IMG/VR virus record: IMGVR_UViG_3300048908_000054
Coordinates: 1-22,993 of that record
DNA length: 22,993 nucleotides
Strand: one strand, 5' to 3'
Source: a virus
A program made the translations under genes and the position numbers. The first letter of the stretch is position 1; each line of letters begins with the position of its first letter. The notes below the pieces were generated by a model, which searched no databases, was not told the origin of the DNA, and worked only from the letters and a program-made list of their open reading frames with translations. Positions 13,867 to 21,610 of the stretch are shown here, piece after piece.

Positions 13867-14151
13867 TTACTCGGCCCGCTCTTCGACAATGATTTTCGCG
13901 CCTCGCGTGGCAAGGACGAGTGCGCCAAGAATGGCGTCTCCCATAATCCACGCGATAGCGATGAACCCGGTTGCGATTATCGCTGCTCCGGCCACGGCGT
14001 TGTCAGAAGCCCCCGCCATCGTCTTGCCCGTCTCGCTCCATGCGCCAATCATCCAAATGAGCATGAAGATATTGAACAAATAGAACAAAATCTTGAACAG
14101 CTTTCCGGCGAACCCGCGCTTGCGAACCTCTTTGCGGACAATAGTCGTCAT
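13867..14151 (-). CDS. small membrane protein, two spans (94 aa)
   Basis: Starts at 14151 with a strong GGAGGA site (14156-14161 on the other strand). The sequence begins MTTIVRKEVRKRGFAG, a basic N-terminus expected to stay in the cytoplasm, followed by a span at about residues 17-38 and a longer hydrophobic region at about 53-82, ending in a charged tail IIVEERAE. It is the first gene of a two-gene minus-strand unit with the GIY-YIG protein. Similar small proteins occur in alphaproteobacterial genomes; no function is known to me. Confidence 0.75.
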   Translation of the reverse strand: MTTIVRKEVRKRGFAGKLFKILFYLFNIFMLIWMIGAWSETGKTMAGASDNAVAGAAIIATGFIAIAWIMGDAILGALVLATRGAKIIVEERAE

Positions 14152-14173
14152 TCTTTCCTCCGAAAAACGATCA

Positions 14174-14188
14174 AACCTAGCATAGGTT
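14174..14188. promoter_or_regulatory. perfect dyad between divergent genes, candidate operator
   Basis: AACCTA-GCA-TAGGTT (14174-14188) is a perfect 6+6 inverted repeat in the only gap (44 bases) between the minus-strand membrane protein gene and the tape measure gene. On the minus strand its centre reads TATGCT, a plausible -10 element; no good -35 is seen at 16-18 bases. An operator for the minus-strand unit is the simplest reading. Confidence 0.35.
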
Positions 14189-14195
14189 CCGCCAA

Positions 14196-16118
14196 ATGAG
14201 CCATCCTTACGAAGTCGCCATTCATCTGACGGCGCAGAATGGCGTCTCGTCGGTGCTGGCCGGCATTTCGAAGGAGGTTCTTGGCCTGAACGCGGGCGTC
14301 GAGCGGCTGCAAAAGGGCTTTTCCAACCTGCACATGGGGATCATCGGCGCGGCTTCTGCCATGGCCGGCGCGGGTATCCTCAAGGGCATGGAGCACCTTG
14401 TCGATAAGGGCAATGCTTGGGTCAAAGTCTCGCGCGACATGGCGCAGGCCGGCGCATCGCATGAGCAGATCCTGCGCGCTCAGGCCGAGGCGATGAAGCT
14501 GACCGGCCAATACGCCAATATGTCGTCCGTCGAAATCATGAAGATGCAGAACGACGCGCGCATGACTTTTGGCGACCAGGACAAGGCGACGGAACATATC
14601 AAGGACTTCGTCCAGATGGCCTCGTTCCTCAAGTCCGATGAAGGGCATGAAAAAGGCTCAGCCGATTCCGAAAGCCTGATGCGCGAGATCAATTCCGCGA
14701 TGAAATCGGGCGAAATCGCCGGCAAGATCACCCCGGAAGCCATGCATGAGCACATCATGCAGTTGACGGCCATGAAAGTGGCCTATGGCGAACAGGTCAA
14801 GATCGGAACCTATCTCGCTGCGCAGAGGACCGCCGGCGTCGCGCTGCGCAACACCTCGGACGATTTCCGCTATGGCATGTTCCCGGCGCTCGTTCAGGAG
14901 CAGGGATCGAGCGCGGGCGTCATGCTGATGACGGCCTTCAACAAGGTCGTGGCCGGCGTCGGCAACCGCACGCAATCCATTCAGGAAATGGAGCGCATCG
15001 GCCTTCTGAATTCGGATCAGGTCAAATATGACAAGGTCGGCCGCGCCATCGGACTGAAAGATCCGGACGGCATCAAGGGTTCGCAGGAAGCCGCGATGAA
15101 CTTCGGCTCCTGGGTCATGACGACCTTGAAGCCGCTGCTCGACAAGGCCAACCCGGAACACAATCCGATCCGCGAGGCTCAGGAAATCTCCAAGCTGTTC
15201 CCGGATCGCAACGCGGCCAAGGCGGTCACGGAAATCTTGCAGCAGTTTTCGAAGCTGAGCAAAGACGCGCAGCAGATGGCGGCGGCCCGCAAAGCCCTGA
15301 ACATGGACGAATACAACGCCGGATCATGGGACTATCAGGTCGAGGCGTTCCAGACGCAATGGAAAAACCTTATGACCCATCTGGGCGCCCCTGTCGTCGG
15401 GTCTGCAACCGCCATGCTGGCCAAACTCAATGAGGCTATGGCTGGCATGTCGCAATGGGCGATGATGAACCCTGAAAAAGCAAAGGCCGCCGTAGCCGTC
15501 ATTGCGGCACTCGGCGCCGTTCTGCTGACTTTAGGAACGATCGCGGTCGGGGCGGCTGTCATTGGCGCGGTTGGCATCGCGGGCGTCATTGCGGCGGCCT
15601 TTGTCGGCATCGGCGTCGCAGTCGCCGCCTTCAAAAACCAGATCGTCTCAGCGTGGAATAGCTTCAAGGCTTCGCTCCCCACAGCGTCTGACGCTGTCCA
15701 CGCCATGCAGGCGGTGGGCGCGGCCATGTCCAGCGCCATCGCGGCCATCCCCGGCATGGTCATGGGCGCGATATCCGGCATGGCCTCCGCTATTGGCAGC
15801 GCGATCAGTTCCGCACTGGCCGCCATCCCCGGGATGATTAAAGGCGCAATCAAGGGCGCCATCGGGGCAGGCACGCCATCCTCCGGCGTTGGCGACGGCG
15901 GCGAAGACATGGGCGCCAACGTCAAGAAGCCTGAGAAGCATTCCAGCTATGTCCCGCCTGCGCATTCCAACAGCAACACCCGCACGGCTGCTGTTTATCT
16001 CGACGGCCGCAAGGTCGGCAAGATCGTTGAGCACGGCATCGGCGCCAGAAACCGCACCGTGACGGCGTCCAACAGCTTCGACAGCGCGGCGCATTGGCCA
16101 GCGCCTGATTTCGGATAA
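14196..16118 (+). CDS. tail tape measure protein
   Basis: Sets tail length and is ejected with the DNA. The 640 aa would give a tail just under 100 nm by the usual 0.15 nm per residue rule. The N-terminal two-thirds is helical with many charged residues; residues about 428-481 form a long Ala/Ile/Val/Gly hydrophobic region of likely membrane-inserting helices. A second region (about 503-560) contains the internal repeat AIPGM-V/I-M/K-GAI twice. The C-terminus is a short polar domain. The gene follows the chaperone block after an inserted minus-strand unit. The Shine-Dalgarno sequence is weak (AGG in the dyad). Confidence 0.93.
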   Translation: MSHPYEVAIHLTAQNGVSSVLAGISKEVLGLNAGVERLQKGFSNLHMGIIGAASAMAGAGILKGMEHLVDKGNAWVKVSRDMAQAGASHEQILRAQAEAMKLTGQYANMSSVEIMKMQNDARMTFGDQDKATEHIKDFVQMASFLKSDEGHEKGSADSESLMREINSAMKSGEIAGKITPEAMHEHIMQLTAMKVAYGEQVKIGTYLAAQRTAGVALRNTSDDFRYGMFPALVQEQGSSAGVMLMTAFNKVVAGVGNRTQSIQEMERIGLLNSDQVKYDKVGRAIGLKDPDGIKGSQEAAMNFGSWVMTTLKPLLDKANPEHNPIREAQEISKLFPDRNAAKAVTEILQQFSKLSKDAQQMAAARKALNMDEYNAGSWDYQVEAFQTQWKNLMTHLGAPVVGSATAMLAKLNEAMAGMSQWAMMNPEKAKAAVAVIAALGAVLLTLGTIAVGAAVIGAVGIAGVIAAAFVGIGVAVAAFKNQIVSAWNSFKASLPTASDAVHAMQAVGAAMSSAIAAIPGMVMGAISGMASAIGSAISSALAAIPGMIKGAIKGAIGAGTPSSGVGDGGEDMGANVKKPEKHSSYVPPAHSNSNTRTAAVYLDGRKVGKIVEHGIGARNRTVTASNSFDSAAHWPAPDFG

Positions 16119-16122
16119 GCCC

Positions 16123-16560
16123 ATGTCTTCAGTCATCCTCGGCGGCTTCGCCTTCCAAGGCTTCGAAGTCCCCGCCCGCATTCCATTCGGCGGCCGTCAC
16201 ATGGTCGTCCCGCATCGCCTGATCGGCGGCCAGCGCGTCATTGACGCCAATGGCCCGGACGAGGAAGAAATCTCCTGGGCTGGCCGGTTCCGTGGATCTG
16301 ACGCCCTGTCCCGCGCGCAGGCGGTGGACGCCATGCGCATCGCCGGGGCCAAGGTCGATCTGACCTGGCTCGGCCTGCATCGCTCCGTCGTCATCACCCA
16401 TTTCCGCGCCGATCCCGAAAAGGCGTGGGAAGTCCCCTACACGATCTCCTGCATGGTCGTGGACAATCCGGGCGGAGGGGGCTTGGGCGGCATTGCGTCC
16501 ACGCTAGACAATCTCGTATCCGGCGACCTGTCGTCCATTTCCAGCATCATGGCCCGGTGA
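16123..16560 (+). CDS. tail protein, P2 gpU-like or baseplate-hub associated
   Basis: The 145-aa protein begins MSSVILGGFAFQGFEVPARI. Its middle has an EISWAGRFRGSDALSRAQAV segment followed by a strand-rich VVITHF motif, the general pattern of P2 gpU and related proteins (W-G-x-F-x-G, then RA helix, then VVIT strand). Position after the tape measure and before a LysM-like gene and the hub fits gpU order. Assignment to gpU rather than another hub-associated protein is tentative. Confidence 0.65.
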   Translation: MSSVILGGFAFQGFEVPARIPFGGRHMVVPHRLIGGQRVIDANGPDEEEISWAGRFRGSDALSRAQAVDAMRIAGAKVDLTWLGLHRSVVITHFRADPEKAWEVPYTISCMVVDNPGGGGLGGIASTLDNLVSGDLSSISSIMAR

Positions 16561-16562
16561 AC

Positions 16563-16883
16563 ATGGCGCTTCCCGTCAACTCAACCAACGCCGTTCTGGC
16601 TTTCGAGGCCGCGCTGGCGAGCGCCGGCACCTTGCAGGGCGCGGCGATCTCGGTCCTGAACCCGGTCGCCTTCGCAGCGCAGGCGATGGCCTTGGCGGTC
16701 GCGGCAGACATGGCGGCGAATGACCCGTCCTTGGCGGTTTCGTCGCCCGATGGCTCGGATCCGGCGGTTCTGGCGTCGTGGCTCGGCGCTGTGGCCACGG
16801 CGATGGCGCAGCAGGCCGATCTTGCCGCCGCCAAGGGCTATGCGGGACGGATTGCCGTGAATTTGGCCAACGGGGGCGCATGA
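16563..16883 (+). CDS. Ala-rich hypothetical tail protein (106 aa)
   Basis: The start is taken as ATG 16563, two bases after the preceding stop; the open frame extends upstream, but only inside the previous gene. The product is very Ala-rich and helical, beginning MALPVNSTNAVLAFEAALAS. No domain is recognised. It lies between the gpU-like and LysM-like genes, where P2-like phages do not normally have an extra gene, so it may be a lineage-specific tail component. Its stop overlaps the next start in TGATG. Confidence 0.65.
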   Translation: MALPVNSTNAVLAFEAALASAGTLQGAAISVLNPVAFAAQAMALAVAADMAANDPSLAVSSPDGSDPAVLASWLGAVATAMAQQADLAAAKGYAGRIAVNLANGGA

Positions 16884-17113
16884 TGGCCAGCATTCCTTCC
16901 GTTCTCGTTCCTGTCGTCGCCAAGCAGATCACGCTCCCCGCCGGCAATTGCTTTGACCTCGCGGGCCGATACCTTGGCGACGCGACGCAAGTTGACCGCA
17001 TCATGCGCCTGAACCCCCAGCTCGGCGGAGATCCTTTCTTCGTCGGCGTGACCACGATCAACCTGCCGCCCGTCAATGCGAACGCTGGAAATGGGGGCGT
17101 GATCGGCTTATGA
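16883..17113 (+). CDS. LysM-like tail protein (P2 gpX type)
   Basis: The 76-aa protein has a LysM-like core: an ITLPAGNCFDLAGRYLGD segment, DRIMRLNPQLGG and TTINLP. P2 gpX and related small tail proteins have the same fold and occupy the same place before the hub gene. The start is ATG 16883, with a GGGGG six bases upstream; ATG 16880 in the same frame is possible. It ends against the converging HNH gene, overlapping by six bases. Confidence 0.75.
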   Translation: MASIPSVLVPVVAKQITLPAGNCFDLAGRYLGDATQVDRIMRLNPQLGGDPFFVGVTTINLPPVNANAGNGGVIGL

Positions 17114-17734
17114 CCTTGTAAAGGGAGGCGAAAGCGCGTCCTCGATTGAAAGGCCCTTGGATAATCTGTTGCCGACTATCCGAACCGGAGCATCAAATCG
17201 TTCTGCAATCTGCCGTCCGGTTAATAATTCTCCATTCAATTCGTAAACGCGGACATTGCGACGATTTTGCTGGTTCTCTAGGTGGGTTAGCCATCGACAG
17301 TTTTTTAATGAATATCCCAGCCCGGCGTCTTTCCGGTCGAGTTGATGATTAAGCGGGCGGTCGCCCATGTCTGCTAAGAAATTCTCGAATTTATGCCATC
17401 TTTCGCAAACCGTGACGCCCTTAGCGCCGTAACTATGGAAGCTACCAGATGATGGACGGTAGCATCTATCCATCATTGCTTCCCAAGATGCATAGGTTTT
17501 GCTTTTCATTCCACCTACGTAATGGCCGTGTTTCGTGTTTGCGCGCTTTATGGTTTCCATTCGCAGACATCCGCATGATTGCGTCATGCCATTTTTAATT
17601 CTTGATCCGGCAATTTTCTTTTCTGTGCCGCAGTCACAAATTGTATTCCAATAAATTAGGCCGTCATCAGAATGAGAAAATGAATCAACAAATAGCCTGT
17701 TAAATCTCTTCCCAGTTAGATCAATCGTTTTCAT
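17108..17734 (-). CDS. zinc-finger/HNH-like protein with NUMOD-like C-terminus (possible homing endonuclease)
   Basis: A 208-aa protein from ATG 17734; the open frame reaching 18742 upstream lies over the hub gene and is not used. The N-terminus MKTIDLTGKRFNRLFV leads into CDCG (residues about 33-36) and SCGC (about 53-56), a likely zinc site. Then come GVTVCERWHKFENFLADMG and a LDRKDAGLGYSLKNCRWLT motif typical of a common phage HNH/AP2-type family. The last 40 residues have LTGRQIAERFD and RLSKGLSIEDAL, a NUMOD-like DNA-binding module. It is clearly AT-rich relative to its neighbours: 45 of 120 bases are G or C in 17581-17700, pointing to separate origin. It has its own promoter and reads against the baseplate genes. 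Confidence 0.82.
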   Translation of the reverse strand: MKTIDLTGKRFNRLFVDSFSHSDDGLIYWNTICDCGTEKKIAGSRIKNGMTQSCGCLRMETIKRANTKHGHYVGGMKSKTYASWEAMMDRCYRPSSGSFHSYGAKGVTVCERWHKFENFLADMGDRPLNHQLDRKDAGLGYSLKNCRWLTHLENQQNRRNVRVYELNGELLTGRQIAERFDAPVRIVGNRLSKGLSIEDALSPPFTRS

Positions 17735-17736
17735 GT

Positions 17737-17757
17737 CCGCATTTCTCCAGCATGCGG
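17737..17757 (-). promoter_or_regulatory. leader hairpin with the ribosome site of the HNH gene in its loop
   Basis: CCGCAT (17737-17742) and ATGCGG (17752-17757) form a perfect 6-bp stem; the nine-base loop holds the minus-strand GGAG that would serve as Shine-Dalgarno, about ten bases before the start at 17734. The position suggests control of translation of the HNH gene, but this is inference. Confidence 0.35.
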
Positions 17758-17760
17758 CTA

Positions 17761-17790
17761 AGTATAGCACGTTTACGGATGGATAATCAA
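17761..17790 (-). promoter_or_regulatory. sigma70-like promoter of the HNH gene
   Basis: On the minus strand, TTGATT (17785-17790) and TATACT (17761-17766) are separated by 18 bases, matching consensus at 4/6 and 5/6 positions. The start codon lies 26 bases beyond the -10 box. It falls in the 60-base gap between the HNH gene and the divergent hub gene. Confidence 0.6.
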
Positions 17791-17794
17791 ACTG

Positions 17795-18805
17795 ATGGGC
17801 ATTCTTCGCAATCCCACGGCCCTGCTCATCACCAAGCAAGGGCCGCTTCAGCTTGAAGAATGGGAAGTCCACCAGTCGAAGACGAAAAAGGGCGACACCT
17901 TCCACGCCAAGACAGCGATGAACGCGCCGGGATGCGATGTCGGCTTCTGGGCCGGCGCCGAGGGCGATCAACTCGACGTGCAATTGGTCATCAATGGCGT
18001 GGTGCTGTTCGACGGCTCCGTTGACCACGCCGATGTGGCATGGCGCGAGACGGGCGTTTCGTTCTCCGGGCGCGACAAGGGCGCCAAGCTGATCGACAAG
18101 ACATCGAGCGAAAAGTTTCTCAACCAAAAACCGGGCGACATCGTCCAGACCTACGCCAAGCGCCATGGTCTTTCGGCGGTTGTGGATACGGCCAGCGACA
18201 AGGCCGGCAAGTCGTTCAAGGACGATTGGGATTCCATCGCGCATCGCGGCTCGGAATGGTCGCACATTCAATCGCTGGCCGATCATTATGGCATGAACGC
18301 CTACATGACGGGCGGGAAAATCTACTTCAAGGACATTGACGAGGATCTGCCGCCCTTCATCGTGTGGTATTCCCCGCCGACGCCCGCGAGCCATGCGGAT
18401 GGCAGTTTCATCTCTTTGCACACCTCGCGCAACATGATCCTGTCGCGCCCTGTCAAGACCAATGTCCGCTCGCACAACCACAAAGAGAAAAAGCTGATCT
18501 CGTCCCAGCATAGCAAGGGCGGCTCGGGCGATGCGCTGGTCTATAATTACGTGCTGCCAGGTCTGAAAAAAGATCAGGCCGACCGCATCTGCAAGAAAAG
18601 ACACCACGAAAACACCAAGCACGAATTCGCGGTTGATGTGGATCTCCCCGGCGACGAAACTGTGAACGTGCGCCGCTCGCTGCAATTGCAGGGGACGGGA
18701 ACAGCATTCGACCAGACCTATGAAATCGACGGCATCGAGCATCGCGGGTCATTTGGCGAAGGCTATCGGATGCGGATCGCCGCCAAGGCCGGAAAGGGTT
18801 CCTGA
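17795..18805 (+). CDS. baseplate hub protein, P2 gpD-like
   Basis: Forms the trimeric hub under the tube to which the spike attaches. The 336-aa protein starts MGILRNPTALLITKQGPLQL and has the layout of gpD/gp27-like proteins: an N-terminal beta domain (about residues 1-105), a helical segment with KPGDIVQTYAKRHGL, an IAHRGSEWSHIQSLADHYG segment characteristic of hub proteins, and a C-terminal beta domain. It ends in a TGATG overlap with the spike gene. Preceded by the inserted HNH gene, with no ribosome site stronger than the weak GGAT about ten bases upstream. Confidence 0.85.
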   Translation: MGILRNPTALLITKQGPLQLEEWEVHQSKTKKGDTFHAKTAMNAPGCDVGFWAGAEGDQLDVQLVINGVVLFDGSVDHADVAWRETGVSFSGRDKGAKLIDKTSSEKFLNQKPGDIVQTYAKRHGLSAVVDTASDKAGKSFKDDWDSIAHRGSEWSHIQSLADHYGMNAYMTGGKIYFKDIDEDLPPFIVWYSPPTPASHADGSFISLHTSRNMILSRPVKTNVRSHNHKEKKLISSQHSKGGSGDALVYNYVLPGLKKDQADRICKKRHHENTKHEFAVDVDLPGDETVNVRRSLQLQGTGTAFDQTYEIDGIEHRGSFGEGYRMRIAAKAGKGS

Positions 18806-19308
18806 TGCTGGATCTGATGCGCCGGGAGACAGGCCGCGCCGAAAGCACGCGCGCCCGCTCCATGGTCGGGATCGTGGACGCCTACGACCCGAACGAACAT
18901 GCGGTCAAGGTCAAATTCCTGACCGAAGTTGACGACGACGGCAAGCCGCGCATTTCCGGCTGGCTCCGCATCAGGACGGCGGCCGGCGGCGCGACGGGTT
19001 CGCTTGTGATCGGGCCGACCGTGGGCGATCAAGCCGTGGTCGAGCACCACGAAGGCGACGCGGAAGGCGGCCACGTCACCGGCTTTCTGCACAATGACAC
19101 CGATCGGCCTCCGAACGCGGCCTCTGGCGCTGGCGTGCTGAAGGTTTCGAGCTTCACGATCGTCTGCGGCGGCGTCACTTTCGCGATTTCGTCGAGCGGC
19201 GTCGCCATCACGGGCGGCACGCTCACCCATAACGGCAAGAACATTGGCGACACCCATACGCATTCCGGCGTCACGACAGGCGGCGGCAATACGGGGGCGC
19301 CCGTCTAA
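18805..19308 (+). CDS. baseplate spike protein, P2 gpV-like
   Basis: Tip of the tail that pierces the envelope. The 167-aa protein has an OB-like N-terminal domain (residues about 20-95, with SMVGIVDAYDPNEHAVKVKF and VGDQAVVEHHEGD), a beta-helix middle and the C-terminal HTHSGVTTGGG motif whose His-x-His pair binds iron at the tip in P2 gpV and phi92 gp138. It overlaps the hub gene by one base and the gp25-like gene by one base, a coupled baseplate set. Confidence 0.9.
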   Translation: MLDLMRRETGRAESTRARSMVGIVDAYDPNEHAVKVKFLTEVDDDGKPRISGWLRIRTAAGGATGSLVIGPTVGDQAVVEHHEGDAEGGHVTGFLHNDTDRPPNAASGAGVLKVSSFTIVCGGVTFAISSSGVAITGGTLTHNGKNIGDTHTHSGVTTGGGNTGAPV

Positions 19309-19673
19309 TGGCCGAAATTTCTCATCAGTGGGGCAATGACCTTACGCTGTCGCCATCTGGTGATCTCGCCGTAGTGGACGGCCTGCAACGTGGCTTGCAG
19401 CGCGTCATCCGCCGCTTGATGACCGCGACGACGGAACTTGTGATGCACCAGGATTACGGCGCCGGCGTCCCGCAGCGCATCGGCCAGACGCTCGACGTGG
19501 ATCTGATCAATTCCGTGGTGCGCTCGCAGATTTTCAAAGAGGACGCGGTCGCCAAGACGCCGGCCCCTGTCATCGACATTACGCCCTTTCTGAATGGCGT
19601 CATCGTCTCGATCAAATACGCCGACGCCGTCACCGGCCAACAGCAGTCGCTCTCCTTCGACGTGAAAAACTAA
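19308..19673 (+). CDS. baseplate wedge protein, gpW/gp25-like
   Basis: The 121-aa protein contains the family's core: LSPSGDLAVVDGLQRGLQRV, the QDYGAG motif at about residues 46-51, then a helix and two strands ending SLSFDVKN. gp25/W links baseplate to sheath initiation. The order spike, W, J, I is that of P2 and agrees with each neighbour. The start ATG 19308 overlaps the previous stop by one base. Confidence 0.88.
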   Translation: MAEISHQWGNDLTLSPSGDLAVVDGLQRGLQRVIRRLMTATTELVMHQDYGAGVPQRIGQTLDVDLINSVVRSQIFKEDAVAKTPAPVIDITPFLNGVIVSIKYADAVTGQQQSLSFDVKN

Positions 19674-19682
19674 GAGGCTCCC

Positions 19683-20816
19683 GTGGCGACACTTTCCCTC
19701 AAGGGCATCACGCAACTGGTTCAGGACCAGGCGGCGGCGATGCAGGCCAGCGCAACAGCGGTGCTCGATTTCTCGGCGGGAACCGTGCTGCGCGCCTTGG
19801 TCGAGGCGAACGCCATGCTCGGCGTCTGGCTGCAAGGCCTGGTGTTGGCGGTTCTCAGCGTGACGCGACTCGCAACATCGTTCGGGACCGACGCCGACAC
19901 CTTCGTCAATGATTTCGGGCTGTTCCGCCTTTCGGCCACGGCGGCGTCAGGATCGGTCACGTTCTCGCGCTTCACGCCGACGAACGCCGCTGTGATCCCG
20001 CTCGGCGCGCAGGTTCAGACGGCGGATGGGACGCAAACGTTTCAAGTCATTCTCGACGCGACAAATGGGGCATGGAACGCCGGCGCCAACGCCTATATCC
20101 TGCCGGCGGCGACATACGCCGTTACGGTTCCGGTTCAGGCCCTGACCTCCGGCACGGTCGGCAATGCTGCGGCCGGCACGGTCAATGCGCTGCTGACCTC
20201 GATTTCTGGCGTCGATACGGTTTCAAACGCGCTCGCCTTTGCCGGCGGATCGGCGGGCGAGACGGACGCGGCGCTGAAACTGCGCTTTGTGCTCTATATC
20301 CTCGGCCTCGCACGCGGCAACCATTACGGCCTTGCCTCGGCGCTCGCCAATCTCGCCATCGGCGTGCAATATACCCTCACCGAGGGCTACACTTACGGCG
20401 GCGTCTATCAGCCGGGGTTCTTCTATGTCGTCGCCGACGATGGCACCGGGGCGCCGTCTTCGCCTTTCTTGGACAGCATTACCAACGCCGTGCAATCGGT
20501 GCGCCCGCTTGGCATTCAAGCGGCGGTGTTCGCCCCGGTTATCACCTCTGCCAACGTCTCCATGACCATCACGACGACGGCTGGCTACACTCACGCGACC
20601 GTCGTCGGACAAGTTGGCGCCCTGATCGCAGCCAACATCAATGCGTTGGGCCTCGGCGTCGGCTTGCCGTTCTATGACCTCACGACATGGGCCATGTCGG
20701 TTCCAGGCGTGACGAATGTCGCGGGCGTCCTGCTCAACAGCCTTTCCGGCGATGCGGCGACGATTGCCGCCAATCCGAAAAACACAATCAAGCCAGGCAC
20801 GATCGCCATTTCGTAA
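19683..20816 (+). CDS. baseplate assembly protein J (gp47/Mu-type)
   Basis: The 377-aa protein begins at GTG 19683, five bases after AGAGG. It shows the family pattern: an N-terminal helical part with LDFSAGTVLRALVEANAML, a beta-rich middle starting GSVTFSRF with VPVQALTSGTVGNAAAGTVN, a TDAALKLRF helix and a C-terminal segment with LPFYDLTTWAMSVPGVTNV. It joins the sheath-contraction wedge with gpW and gpI. Confidence 0.9.
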   Translation: MATLSLKGITQLVQDQAAAMQASATAVLDFSAGTVLRALVEANAMLGVWLQGLVLAVLSVTRLATSFGTDADTFVNDFGLFRLSATAASGSVTFSRFTPTNAAVIPLGAQVQTADGTQTFQVILDATNGAWNAGANAYILPAATYAVTVPVQALTSGTVGNAAAGTVNALLTSISGVDTVSNALAFAGGSAGETDAALKLRFVLYILGLARGNHYGLASALANLAIGVQYTLTEGYTYGGVYQPGFFYVVADDGTGAPSSPFLDSITNAVQSVRPLGIQAAVFAPVITSANVSMTITTTAGYTHATVVGQVGALIAANINALGLGVGLPFYDLTTWAMSVPGVTNVAGVLLNSLSGDAATIAANPKNTIKPGTIAIS

Positions 20817-20831
20817 GGGGAGCCTGTCGAT

Positions 20832-21545
20832 ATGGCCGATGGCATTGGTGATTTTGAAATAGGCGTCAGCGCGATCGAGACTGACCCGGTCGATATCGTT
20901 GGAACGTCGGATAATATTCTAGCCCGGACCAGGAATCTCCTTCCTCCGTCTTGGTTCCCGGACGATGCGCCAAATCTTGCGGCCGTCCTGCAAGGCTTCG
21001 CCAACATTGGCGCTTTTGCCTATGCGATGGTCGCTTTCGCCAAGCTGCAAACGCGCATCTCAAGCGCGTCCGGATTTTTTCTCGACCTGATCGCCTTCGA
21101 TTATTTCGGGCGGCTTATCCGCCGACGCATTGGCGAACTCGACGCGACGTTTGCGGCGCGGATCAAGAAAGAACTCATCCGCGAGCGCGTCACCCGGCTT
21201 GGGATGGTGCAAGCCCTGACTGATCTGACCGGCAAAGCGCCGATCGTATTCGAGCCGTGGAATACATCGGATGCGGGCGGGTATGGCACGCATTGCGGTT
21301 ATGGGGTCGCGGGCGGCTGGGGAAGCACATTGCTGCCGGCGCAAGTATTCCTGACGGTCTATCGCTCCGGGCAAGGCGTTCCTGGCGTCGATGGCTACGG
21401 CGGCGGCTTGGGCGGCTATGGCCAAGGCGCGATCGAATATGTCGGGCCGACCATGCTGACGGGCGCCGTGAGCGATCAGGACATTTACGACACCATCGAA
21501 GCTGCCAAGCCGACCGGCGTCATCTGCTGGACGAAGCTGATCTAA
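20832..21545 (+). CDS. baseplate/tail protein, gpI-like
   Basis: The 237-aa protein follows J directly (GGGGAG site, then ATG 20832), where P2-like phages encode gpI. It has an N-terminal helical region with LQGFANIGAFAYAMVAFAKL and RIKKELIRERVTRLGMVQAL; the C-terminal half is Gly/Tyr-rich with GYGGGLGGYGQG. The helical RIKKEL segment and position fit gpI-type wedge proteins, although the Gly-rich part is divergent. A terminator-like hairpin follows. Confidence 0.75.
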   Translation: MADGIGDFEIGVSAIETDPVDIVGTSDNILARTRNLLPPSWFPDDAPNLAAVLQGFANIGAFAYAMVAFAKLQTRISSASGFFLDLIAFDYFGRLIRRRIGELDATFAARIKKELIRERVTRLGMVQALTDLTGKAPIVFEPWNTSDAGGYGTHCGYGVAGGWGSTLLPAQVFLTVYRSGQGVPGVDGYGGGLGGYGQGAIEYVGPTMLTGAVSDQDIYDTIEAAKPTGVICWTKLI

Positions 21546-21571
21546 GCCTTTCCGCCAATTCCGACTTTTCG

Positions 21572-21597
21572 ACCCGCCCTCGCCGGCGGGTTTTTTT
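21572..21597 (+). terminator. intrinsic terminator before the tail fibre gene
   Basis: ACCCGCC (21572-21578) pairs perfectly with GGCGGGT (21585-21591) around loop CTCGCC, followed by seven T (21591-21597). The fibre gene's GGGA (21600-21603) and ATG (21611) follow directly. Confidence 0.85.
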
Positions 21598-21610
21598 ATG
21601 GGAAATCCAC

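Noticed and set aside
17735-18742. N-terminal extension of the HNH frame over the hub gene
   Set aside because: Promoter and start at 17734, composition change and the hub gene on the other strand show only 17108-17734 is real.
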